From Isoetes taiwanensis (taxonomy: Eukaryota; Streptophyta; Lycopodiopsida; Isoetales; Isoetaceae), in the NCBI GenBank assembly GCA_021234155.1, contig JAJEKV010000003.1:19390386-19454385 (forward strand): a stretch of DNA of 64,000 bases, given 5' to 3'. Below, piece by piece: positions 11,901 through 22,831 of this stretch. The stretch's first letter is position 1. Each line of letters opens with the position of its first letter. The position numbers and the translations under genes were made by a program. Under the pieces are notes generated by a model, which worked only from the letters and a program-made list of their open reading frames with translations, searched no databases and was not told the origin of the DNA.

Positions 11901-13450
11901 CATGAGTTGAAAAAGAATGCTATCTTGCTTTAAAATATGGCAAGCCTAAGTACAAACCAGAAATGGTCCATGTCTATTTTAAATCAAATCTTGTACATAA
12001 TATGTTACTTTAACATGAAATTCAAGATCTATGTTGCCAAGGAAGGGTGACATTCATAAAAAAAATATTGCCTACCATAAAAGATGAGTTTTTGTATTAT
12101 TACCTTAGCTAAACTCTAATTTTGTGTAGTGGCAACCACTTTTAAATGTAAAGAATACATGGTTATTCACCATATTTAAGTTCATAAAATTCTTTATTAT
12201 GAATGTATAAGTGGAATGAATGGGAGTGCATCATTTATTGCCTTTAGAAAGCTTATATATAAGTTTAGTTAAACCACGTTAGTTCTATTTTTGTCCTGGA
12301 TTCTGTATCGAATCTTCTTTAGTGAAAATTGAGATCAACATGACTTATAGACATTTCAAAAATTATTGGACTATAGATCTTAGAGTTGACAACTTATGGC
12401 CATAAAGTCTTATGTCAAAACTTGTTATAGTAAAGGAGAAACAATTCACAACCTCAAACAGCTTTTTTTGAGCTAAAATGGTTTGACGACTTCATATAAT
12501 GCCATCTAATAGCAACGAAACATGAAAACATGTAAATCAACATGTTTTATCATAAAACGTAAATTATTTTCAATTTTAGAAACGTTTGGACCCCTTTATG
12601 CTAGAAAGTTTGAAGAATGCAGTTCTGGCCTGGCGTAAAAACTGCTAAATTCAATGAGGTTTGGGCAATCACCACAACATATCAGTAAATCTATTGGTCA
12701 TGAAATTCTCCACGGCCATAAAGAATCGAGTGAAGATTCCAAAAGTGGTGGTATCTTGTGAAATGGAAATTTCTCTTGTTAGATACCTGGGTTTAAGTGG
12801 CAGAGGGTATGCTGGACCAATTATGGTGGATGAACCCAGAATAGTTCCAGTAACAACTCTAGTGTTAAGGCCTTCGGATTTCTTAGGCAGTGTCTTCATG
12901 GGCTATGGCAGCATGCATATCAATAGAATCAAAGCAGAAGAGCCGATTTTTCTTTGCAGGGATTGTAAATACAGATCATAGGCAGGGCTTGGCAATTCCT
13001 TTCTTTTCTTTTCTTCTCTCTCTTTTTTTTTCCAGGGTCCGTGGTGGAAGGAAATGGCGTGAGCATGGTTTTGATTGGGCTTTGCTTAAAGGAATAAGCT
13101 TGATAAATGATAATACAGGGCTTGGTTTTAATTGAGATACGACAAATTCTGATAGCAAACGAGCACGGTGTTTTAGAGACGCAGAGATTTATACCATTTA
13201 TACCATTTCTGCTTTTGCTAAGGCATTTTCTTTTTAGAAGCATTTGGCATTCCATTCAATCATGCTGGCCAGGCATAGAAGAAATAGAAGCCTTTTCATC
13301 CAAAATTATTTTGCAAGTAAATACTTCATCATTCAAAAACCAGATCCATACCTCAGAAATTAATCCTTGTTCCTCACAGATGGTCCATCTCAGATCTGCA
13401 TCTCTATGTGACACTTTGTTTGAAGATATCATGGTGATAGAATGCTGCTA
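8951..13450. other. Long non-coding internal region of the Athila-like element
   Basis: About 4.5 kb with no protein-like ORF over 110 codons on either strand. Things visible: a tandem duplication of about 39 bp at 9471-9550 (AATGGCTTCAACATCATTTC phrase twice); a G/C-richer island at 9835-10120; many A/T-rich segments. The stretch 12661-12981 is open on the plus strand for 106 codons but matches nothing I know. It may be leader sequence or foreign DNA picked up by the element. Confidence 0.4.
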
Positions 13451-13470
13451 TTCTCGGAATGCCCCCCACT
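13451..13470 (-). promoter_or_regulatory. Primer-binding-site-like motif beside the 5' LTR
   Basis: Minus strand AGTGGGGGGCATTCCGAGAA begins three bases from the end of the 5' LTR, where a PBS belongs. Its complement would end ..CCCCCCA like a tRNA 3' end. It is not the iMet-type site, and the tRNA is unassigned. Confidence 0.5.
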
Positions 13471-13473
13471 AAA

Positions 13474-15066
13474 TGTTGGCCGGGTCAACCTACCCCAAGC
13501 CCGACAGAGTTCTTAGGCAATGGATGACAAAATAATAATACGAATGACAGCAAAAATATAATTCCGTTAATTACTTACGCCAACACCACCACAACTAGGC
13601 TCATAACTTCCGTTATACCCCTTAAGCCTAGCCGCACCGCTTCCTTTTACTCCTTGCTTAATATATATATATTTTTTTTTTATTATATAATATTAACAAT
13701 TTTATACTGTGGACATATATTTGTATCACAATTATCAATAATATATATTAACCTTGGTTGTCATGCTCATGCCCATTAATGCATTCGAATTCCTTAATCA
13801 CCCATGTTAACCCCTTTTTACTCTTATTTTTAGACAACAATATCCATTAGCTTTTAGTTAGGTTATTATTGAACAAAAATAAAAAAACACAAGGCAAGAA
13901 ATACCTGTTAGGGCAGCGTCCAGCGGCCAGGGCGGCGACCAGCGGCCAGGGCTTCAATCTCCTCCCTGCTTCAATCGATCTCTCTGCTTCAATCGATCCC
14001 TCCTTGCCTTTCTTTTACCTGCAGATATAGCAATGAGCAAGCAAGATGCATGCAGATTTCGGATTGGGGTCTGCTCTTGGATGAGCGTCAGATGGATGAG
14101 CAGGCAATCCCAGGCATATTCAATCCTCTATTTTGGTTTTATCCTTTTCTTAATATTTCAATCACAGATTTTACAGGAACTAATCGCAGATACATCCTCT
14201 TCCTTAACTCCTTTTATTTCCTTACTTCTTACTCTCTTTCCTTCCATACAGGCAAGCGACAGACAGCCCAAGACTCTCTTACAATTCTGACTTTATCTCT
14301 TATTTTAATCCTTCTTGCTTTTACACAGGAAGCAACAGATCAGTACAATCAAGTCTCAATTCAGATTTTTAATTCCGGATTCTTAGTTCCTTCCCTCAAT
14401 CATTACTTCAGGCAGCAACACGATATTCTCAATTCAGATTTTTAATTCCATTCTTAGTACTTCCATTTATTTCTTATCAAAGCGGATCACCATTCTCACA
14501 GATACAGAGTAGGATGCTTGAAATTCAAAAGAGATTTTTAGCAAGCCTATCTGATCTTACACAGCATCATTAATTCTTTTCTCACACATCATTATCTTAT
14601 TAACTTAGAAATAACCTCAAGCAGCATACTGGAGGGACCAAATTAGCGCAGAACAGATAAGATTACACATTAGCATCAGCTCAAGGCAAAAATTCGATTC
14701 AGGCCAAAGGTAAAATTCGAATTCATTCGTCAATGTACTTATACACAACTGAACAGATCTGAGCCCTTGAGACAAATCAATCTGGAGCACCCAAGTGTTA
14801 AATAACTAATCCTAAACAACCATGGAGATGTTGACACCTCATCAATCCAAAAATATGGTCTCCTCCAATCAAACTGCTTTGTGCTTTCTCCTTACCATTA
14901 AAATTTGAATTTCTAATGGTCTTCAATAATATAAGCATCAAAATCTTCAAAATAACCTTGTAACTATGCACTTTGGTCGATTTTGAGCCCATACGTCTTC
15001 ATTGCAGCTTCTTTTCACACTGTTTCACTCAAAAATCAAAATTTCTGTTGTGTTGACCGCTCCACA
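13474..15066 (-). repeat. LTR (5' LTR of the Athila-like element)
   Basis: 1593 bp, partner of 1741-3334, followed by the target duplication CTCTT at 15067-15071. In the element's own orientation it would hold the promoter; the U3/R/U5 limits cannot be set by eye. ORFs inside are shared with the other LTR and have no protein-like features. Confidence 0.95.
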
Positions 15067-15071
15067 CTCTT

Positions 15072-16445
15072 CATGTGGATTATTGGAGTTAGTGATTGAA
15101 AATGGGATACGTATATGGACATGCCAAGTGTGATTCCAGGATATGATGGATGGAGCGATTCATACAGATACAACAACACTCTACACTGCCAGTCATTGGT
15201 TTCCATTGATAGCTATCCTCTATTCAATTCTTTTTAGAAATTCTAAACTACATTTGATGCAAGAGCTATGCAAATCCACACACATAGAGGATCAAAGAAA
15301 CTGCTCAAAACTTAGAGCTCAAAGAAGCGAACTGGACTTGTGTATTATTAAATTTAATAGCTAATTAATACTTCAAGACAAGGCATTCAATAATTAGTAG
15401 AAATTTGTCTCTTTCTTTTACTACAGTTCACCCATGTCTGTATCTAGCATATCAAACCTCTAACTTAAGCATCTTTCTCATATAATTAAGTTGGCTTCTA
15501 GACCCCGTTTACAACACAATTGCGAGGGCAATCCACAGTGTATTAGCATATTATTTTTCAAGGCTTTAGTGCACATAATGTATTTTTATATTGTCGGTTT
15601 TGCACCATTGGAAGTTGCACATAAATATTTTTTGAAAATTCTCCATTGATTTAGTATAAATCATAAGGTACTACATATAAAGGGTTGCCCTCCGGTGGCC
15701 GAGAGTGTGTCTTTGTGTTTTTTGTTTGATTGTTCCTTGAGGTCAAAGTTTTGCGATATGACCACTTGGATTTCAAAATAGGCCAACATTAGCACAATAT
15801 ATTCAAATCATAAATTACTTTTTGACGCTATATTTTCTTCACTATGGCATGCAAAAACACAATATGCTAGGAAAAGCATACAACTTCTCTAAGGCATTTT
15901 GCTATCAAGTTTAGAATTTGAAGGGGGTAATGGGAATTTTATAAGACCTTCCACTTATTAATAATTTGTGTCATAATCTTCGAGCCAACAAGTTTGAGCA
16001 GATATTCTCATCAATAGAGGACCAATTAATCACATCTTTCTTTGTGTATAGATGTTGAATATCAATCTTCTTGGATGCTTCAAGCATTGAAAGGTGCTTT
16101 TTGTGATGCTTCAAAGTCTGAATGACATGTTATGTATTTTTGACATTGCTCTAGTGTGATATGGAATGGTAGGCAGAAGTTAATGCCTGCCCAGCTTACC
16201 ACGTACTTAATTAGGCTCTACCTTTCCAGCCTAAATCACACATATGATGTTGATACATCGTAATATGTAACCTAATAATCTAATAACAGCTAACCTAATT
16301 ACCAGTCACAATATTGAATTATGTTATATGAAGTTAATGCCTCTCTAAAACCGGAACTTTTATAGTAAATAGAAAAAGTTAAAACTTTAATTTTGGATTT
16401 CCATCAAGAGAACCTCATAGCCTTGAATTTTAAACATGCAAGGGC
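15072..16445. other. Intergenic; 16330-16445 resembles a LINE 3' end
   Basis: No gene seen. The last 115 bases share an ordered set of phrases (GCCTCTCT, GTTAAAACTT, CATAGCC, GCAAGGG) with 20755-20885 in the LINE tail, so a 3' end of the same LINE family may lie directly upstream of the next LINE copy. Confidence 0.35.
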
Positions 16446-18203
16446 TTTTTCCAAGTGTATTGGAGCTGGTTAGATGATGAGATCCTCAATGCTTTCTCTG
16501 AGATTCGTTGGTTTAGGAGTTTGAATAAGATCCTCCACATTGATTGCGTTGCTCTTATCCCTAAATGCAAAGAGCCTAAAACTATTTCTGATTGGCGCCC
16601 CATAACTTTGCTGTCTACAGTGTATAAGATCTTTGCTAAGGCCTTGGCAGAGAAAGTGCGAGATATTTTGGCAGAATCTATCTTCCCCACACAGGCAAGT
16701 TTTTTGCCTAAGCGTTGTATTCTTGATAATGTGGCTACAGCTTATGAGGCGATGTACTGGGCGCGTTTAAAAGGTCAGTATATTGTGTACCTTAAATTGG
16801 ATTTTGTTAAAGACAGTGTTATTGGAATTTCCTGCAAAAATATCTTCTGGCATTAGGATTTGGAGAGTTGTTTACCAATGATGTTATGAAGTTCCATCTT
16901 TCTACTCGATCTACCATGCTTTTCCAAGAATTCGCTGCAGGTAGAAGAGTGTCAGGGATGCCCCTTTACTCCATTATTGTTCACTATCGTGGCAGAGGTC
17001 TTGTCACAGTTGTTCTCTTCCCCTACGTAAGATGGCGTAATTCATGGATTGACTATGGAGGATGGATCTCAAGAAATCTGCAACTAGTATGCTGATGACA
17101 CATTTCTCTTTCTAGTTGTTGGGATGATAATCTTCAGAGTGCTAAGCTTCTTCTGGACTCTTTCTCATTGGCATCTGGGGTTCTTGTTGGATGGTTGAAG
17201 TGCTCTGCTTTATGAACTTTAGATGCTGCAGAATATCCGTGGAAAGTACTTTCTCATAGTAAGGCCGCTAAACTCTTGGGCATTCCTGTGGGTATACATA
17301 TTTCTACCTCAGATGCATGGGATGTTATAGTCAAAGGCTTGTGTAAGCATCTTTTCTAGTAGAATACAACTAAGCTCTCTTTGGTAGGGCGGATAATAGT
17401 TGCTAAGCATGTTCTCAACAACACTCATGTTTGTTTGGCATCTGCAAGGCTGGCATCACAATCAAAATTTTAGGAGGTTATAGCAATTGTTCGCAACTTC
17501 ATTCAGTGTGGTTGTGTATCAAGCCAAGATTTGCGGGTGGGCTAGGTATGGTTGACTGTGCCTTAAAGAATAAAATTATGATCTCTAAGTTCATCTGTCG
17601 CTGCCTGATGGGCATGATCTATTCACCTGGAATGAGGTTGGTTCAAACACTTGGGCAGTGTGTTTCTTTTGGGAAACTAGCACTTAAGATATTTCTTGGG
17701 ATCCCTTTTTTCAGTTTCGCCCATTCTATTTGAGTTTTGGGAGATAGTTCGAACCTTGTTTCAAATCAATTCTGATGCTTGCGTATAGTTAAGTGCTCCA
17801 CGCTGGTGGATTCCTCTCAACATTCATATGCCTCTGTGTGCTACGATACATCCATTGACTCAGTGGTGTTGGAGGCTTGTTGACATCCTCACAGTTGATG
17901 CTTGATATGAGGCTAATCAGTTGTTGTCACTGGATGCTTTTCAGACTATTTGGCAAGCGGTGGCTAATATTCTGCCAACCACTCCCTCTCAGCCAGCTGA
18001 TATGCCTATTTGTATTGGTCCCCAGATTGTTAATGTACAACATCTTATGCATTCTTTATATTAGAAGCTAGTGGATGTTGACATTGTCCCCCTTCGGGCT
18101 GGTTCGTAGTTTTGTCTTCCCCCTCTTCAGTGGAAGCAAATATGGTCTTGGGCTTGGGATAAATTGCTTCATCCCAAAGTTTATGCCTTGTGGTGGCAGA
18201 TCC
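16446..18203 (+). pseudogene. L1-like LINE reverse transcriptase, decayed, 5' part
   Basis: Non-LTR RT is recognisable in three frames. 16455-16856 gives CVALIPKCKEP, SDWRPITLLSTVYKI and ILDNVATAYEA (RT motifs 0-2). About 16950-17020 in another frame gives QGCPFTPLLFTIVAEV (motif B). About 17088-17120 gives YADDTFLFL, the catalytic box. The thumb region follows to about 17480, and the zf-RVT segment starts at 18130 (WDKLLHPKVYALWWQIL). The frame is then cut by the LTR at 18204; its continuation follows each LTR copy (19887 and 31345). At least two frameshifts and several stops are present. The family is plant L1. Confidence 0.85.
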
Positions 18204-19881
18204 TGTGACGTCCCCTACTCATATACGGTGCACCCACCGTATACAAACAGGAGTTCATCCCCCATACCAGCTTCACGCTGATACAGGGCCCTCCACAATC
18301 ACTGCACCCGTAACGAGTCCAAGTGGGAAGAGTGAAGGGGTCATTTTACCCCGTCTCCCTCAGGGCCTACCTAGCTGCGGAAGCGTAAACATACATGTCA
18401 GTATACAACATAAACACATATCCACCCCGAAGGGTGGGGCATCAACATCTGCATAGATAACGATCAGCATCATACATAGGGGTCCTACCCAAGGCTCAGA
18501 CTCGAAGGGATGACTGACGGCTTGGGTCTCCAGAGTTCATTGCAGACAGAATTCATGGCAATGGATTTGGCTGGCATAAGAACATGGCATTGGGTTGTCC
18601 ACTCCATCCGCCCCTCCTGTGCACACTTTGCAGAGTAGGCTGAAAAGTGTTGGGACCTGACTGTAGCCCGTCGGATGCGTAGCCAAAGGGGCTACATCCT
18701 GGGTTGTATCTCCCCAGTTCCGATGGGGCAGGTAGGGATCTCTCCCTCCAGAGATCTACATGCTGACTCAAGGAGACTAGAGGGCCACTGCCCTTACTCG
18801 ACTTGAACCCACTGGAGAGTGACGCATCACTCCACGGGTGTCGAGCCTATGCCTTGCCCACACTCAGTGGCAAGCCATTAGGCCTAGTCCCAATGATCCC
18901 CGGTAGACATTACACGCCAGAGGGATCGTTCAAGAGTCAGAACACGAACCTCTTTATAAGCCAGTCTGGCCCCTTCACCCACAACCAGGTGTGGCTCTTG
19001 TACACAGGCCGAATCTATAGTGTGCTAGAGAGGCTAATCTAGGAGCATCTACTACCAAGCTTTAGGTCTCTACCCCCCTTCCCAATACAAGGAGCTCATA
19101 GAGATACATCATCCATATACATCACAGAAGAACTAAAGAACTAGATCTAATCTATATCATAGAGTTAGGTTCTTTAGTTAGAGTCTGGTATCTAGAGATC
19201 TAGAGGGCTGCTATGGGCAATTTAATAGGCTAAACCTACTGATTTGATGACTAGAAGATGGTTAAAGGCTATTAAATTGACGAAATACCTGATCCTTGAG
19301 TTCCTCCTCCTGACCTGAGCTCAACCATCCTGCTAAACTGCTCGAATCAAGGGAAACTAATGGGGCAATTCGCTCAGACAGAGTCTGGGAGGCGGTTTTG
19401 ACCCCTGGGGCAGCCAAAACAGAGCTCTAAAACCCTAGAAACGAAAAATGGGCAAGTTAGGGTTTCCCTCCTTAAATAGACAAGGGGGTTGGCTAGGGTT
19501 TCCAATTATCCCCTTTTGGCATGTGGGATAATTGGGAATGGGCCCACTTGCCTTTAATGGCTAGGTGGCAAAATGTACCCACATGGAAAGGTGTGCACAT
19601 TAATGAATATGCACATTGGTAAATGTGCACATTAATTGCACACTTGGGTATGGCCCACTTGGCATAAAGTGTCCACATGGGAAAATATGCACCTAGATAA
19701 ATGTGCACATGGTTAAATGTGCATATTAATAAATGCACATTCCTTGCAAGTTGCCCCCTAGGGGCTACCCGCCTGGCTACACGTTGGCGTACACGTCAGT
19801 CGGGGTGGCGGTAATGCAGCGTGGCGGGCAAAGATCAAGATATCGTCTTGGGACCAGATATCTTTGTCTTTGAACGCCACG
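18204..19881 (-). repeat. LTR copy A of the chromovirus (solo-like)
   Basis: 1678 bp, the same length as copy C (29662-31339). Begins TGTGACGTCCCC. It is preceded by GATCC (18199-18203) and followed by CATCC and the LINE continuation, so it sits in the LINE exactly as a solo LTR would. ORFs within it (for example 18803-19042) recur in copy C and are not genes. The right-hand part has repeats built on TGTGCACATTAAT / AAATGTGCACAT. Confidence 0.92.
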
Positions 19882-19886
19882 CATCC

Positions 19887-21509
19887 CATAGATAGATGTC
19901 TCGCGGGTTAATGTCTTTGGTCCATAAGTTTGCTCTCAATATTTCAGAACTTTGCCCATTGCGTGAACGACAATTTCAGACCCTCAAGCATTGTTTTTTT
20001 CTCTGCGACCAAGTCCGACCAGTTTGGTCGTGGTTGCTGTCTCTTTTTCATGTGGCCTTGACTAGCCAGCATGTGTTTTTTGCTATCTATCCCTGGGGGA
20101 TTCACCTTTGATCAGCGTATAACCCATGAGAGTTCAACGGAGGAGTGTTTTTTAGACCATTTGCGTACATATGCTTAGGGGTTAGGGGTGGTTTTAGGCA
20201 CTAATTTAGAGCAATATCTATGTACATAGGGGTCAAATTGCCTTTTAAAATTGTGTATACAATGGGGATTTTTTGCTACCCTACGAATGCAGATGCCATA
20301 CCCCCCTTATGTATAAGTGCATTCCCCAGGTATCTATCCCTCCACTTGGAATAGGTGGCAGTAGCAAGCTTTTCGTTTAGCGTCAGGTTGGTTGGTGTGG
20401 CCTATCTGGAAAAGGCGGCGATGGTGTATCTTCAAGGGCTTAGCAATTATTGCTAACAAGTTCTTCGCAAGGCACAAGATAGATTCATAAAGGCGTACCT
20501 ATCTCACAGCTTGCTCATGAGAAGAGACGCTTGATTTTTGAGGAATTTTTGGGTATATCATCTCTTGCATAGGTGGGTTGCTCCATTTAGTGGATTATTT
20601 TTGTCTACTGAGATTTTATTCCTGCCTCTGGAATTATACGTGTACTTTCTTGGGATATTGAACAAAGTTTGACGTCCTTCAAAAAAAAGGAGGGGAGGGA
20701 TTGAAAGAGATGTAATAACTATATCATTTCTTGCATTACAGTGAAGTTTCATGTTCTCTGATGCCTCTCTGGAGAATGAACTCTAAAGAAAGTAATAAAT
20801 GAGAGGGTTAAAACTTAAGCTATCAGTGCACAATTCCCAAGAGAGCTTTCATAGCCCTAAATTTTGGACTTGCAAGGGGTTCTGTCATGCCATCTGTTAG
20901 CTGGCTACCAGTAGGACATAGTGCGAGTTGGTGTATTGAGGGAAGTGGAACTTGTAGATCTTGAAAGGGGCCAGTGCATAGCTTAAGATCCAGCTTTGCT
21001 TGTGCTTAGACTAACTCCAACTTGCACAAATGAATGCAAACCTAATAATGAAGATACGAACATAGCTCAACACGACGGACAAATGACTATAAGAGGAAAA
21101 AACGTGCAAAATAAAAAGATTTATAGCACAACCAGCCATTAAATTTTGCCGTCACCAATAAAAAATTGACAATGTTTGATAACAATTTACAACAACCATC
21201 TTACTGAAATAGTTTAGGGTTTAACCAATCTTTGCAATTATTCAATAGAAAACTTGATCTAGCACGATGAGTAAAATAAGAATGGTGTTGTATTAAGCAC
21301 ATGGACATGGAGATCCAAGATAAGCTAATGACGCAATTGCATACCTTTTCCTCATAAAGATAATCTTATACTATGTTCTTGTACTTTGAACAACCTAGAA
21401 TAAGGAGCATGCCATAATCCAAGCTTTAAAAATTTATGAGGTTCGTTGCTACTGACATACATACATGCATGGAAAACAAAATGGGAAAATTCAAGCTTTA
21501 ATAATCCAC
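19887..21509 (+). pseudogene. LINE tail, copy 1 (zf-RVT domain and 3' end)
   Basis: It continues the LINE broken at 18203. The zf-RVT zinc-binding segment reads HKFALNISELCPLRERQ..CFFLCDQ, followed by VRPVWSWLLSLFH. The second cysteine of CPLC is changed to Arg here (CPLR), while copy 2 keeps CPLC. The 3' part ends at a sharp junction with LTR sequence at 21510. Copy 2 (31345-32969) is nearly identical over about 1.62 kb. Confidence 0.85.
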
Positions 21510-21955
21510 GGGGCAGCCAAAACAGAGCTCTAAAACCCTAGAAACGAAAAATGAGCAAGTTAGGGTTTCCCTCCTTAAATAGACAAGGGGGTTGGCTAGG
21601 GTTTCCAATTATCCCCTTTTGGCATGTGGGATAATTGGGAATGGGCCCACTTGCCTTTAATGGCTAGGTGGCAAAATGTGCCCACATGGAAAGGTGTGCA
21701 CATTAATGAATATGCACATTGGTCACTTGGGTATGGCCCACTTGGCATAAAGTGTCCACATGGGAAAATATGCACCTAGATAAATGTGCACATGGTTAAA
21801 TGTGCACATTAATAAATGCACATTCCTTGCAAGTTGCCCCCTAGGGCTACTCGCCTAGCTACACGTTGACGTACACGTCAGTCGGGGTGGCGTGTACGCG
21901 TGACGGGGCAGTACAGTATACGTCCTGGTACCGTATACTGTGCTGGAACGTCACA
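21510..21955 (-). repeat. LTR copy B of the chromovirus (3' LTR, truncated)
   Basis: Matches only the right-hand 446 bp of LTR copies A and C (from CAGCCAAAACAGAGC on), with a small internal deletion near 21722. It ends AACGTCACA followed by the polypurine tract. The left junction with the LINE tail has a shared GGGG (21510-21513). Confidence 0.9.
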
Positions 21956-21968
21956 TTCTCCCCACCTT
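21956..21968 (-). promoter_or_regulatory. Polypurine tract of the chromovirus
   Basis: Minus strand AAGGTGGGGAGAA directly abuts the TGTGACGTTCC start of the 3' LTR, as a plus-strand primer should. Confidence 0.8.
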
Positions 21969-22831
21969 GAAATGATGCTGTCCGCAGCATCGTGGGTCTC
22001 TCCACCTTGGGATCTTCCTAACCTGCAGTCAACCTGATACATACAATATACTACTATAATACTTACACGTTTACTAAGATTACCTTAAGGTAATATTTTT
22101 AAAGCATTATTACGCCCTTAGCTTATAAAATAACTTATCAATTCATGACATCGTCAACAAGTTACTCAACAATTCACTTATCACAACAATTCAGTTTGTC
22201 AAAATTTTAACATTTCCTAATTATTGTTCGAGGTACTCTTCATTCCTTGCAACACATTCCAACAAACTTTGTGTTGCAAGTCTTCGTAGCTCGACCTCCT
22301 TGCCCTCCGGAGCGCTCTATTGGCCTGCAGGTCGACACTACGTTAGTACCATTTTAATTAATAAAATTTTGGTTATATGGTGACCACCCCACCTATCTAT
22401 ATGAATGCATGGCTAATCTCCCGGCGTAGGAAGAGGATGAATCTTCCATTATGGCCGCGGAGACAGCACCTATATGCCTATATGCCGCTCATGCCTACAC
22501 CTCTAGTTGCCCAGCGTGGAGGATATCCTTCCCGTATATGGGGCGTGAAGGATAGATTCCTCCTATCAAAGCATATATGGAGCTAAAGGTGCCTTTCCTA
22601 TCAATGCATCTCTCCATGACCTCCTTTCTCTCGAGGTCGTCTACTTCCGTAGGACAGAAGTAGACTCTCTAATCTACCTTCCACTCGTCCAAGCGGAAAC
22701 GCGGTCATGCCTATCTTGACATTACACCACGCCCTAGAGATCACCGTAGTGGTCTCATCATCGGTAACAACGCATGCGACCCATACCTAGCATAGGTTGC
22801 ATGTGTAGATTAATCTTAACTACACATAGAA
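21969..22831. other. 3' untranslated part of the chromovirus
   Basis: About 860 bp between the integrase stop and the PPT, with no credible ORF. Short restriction-site-like runs (CTGCAGGTCGAC at about 22325) look like chance. Confidence 0.5.

Larger units (their letters stand above)
1741..15066 (-). mobile_element. Athila/Tat-like Ty3 LTR retrotransposon, defective
   Basis: Two near-identical LTRs (1741-3334 and 13474-15066, TG...CA ends) are bordered by a perfect 5-bp target duplication CTCTT (1736-1740 and 15067-15071). Coding order on the minus strand is gag remainder and protease, RT, RNase H, integrase, which is the Ty3 order. So the right LTR is the 5' one and the left LTR the 3' one. 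The integrase and RT read like the plant Athila/Tat branch: FLDDF in place of YxDD, DGGSS protease motif, no chromodomain. The reading frame is broken at least five times, so it cannot move by itself. It carries about 4.5 kb of non-coding DNA between the 5' LTR and gag. Confidence 0.93.

Noticed and set aside
18553..19042. ORFs inside LTR copies A and C
   Set aside because: Non-coding LTR sequence; no protein features, and open frames overlap on both strands.
22318..22335. Cloning-vector polylinker (CTGCAGGTCGAC)
   Set aside because: Only 12 bases, inside a normal retrotransposon 3' region; chance is enough.
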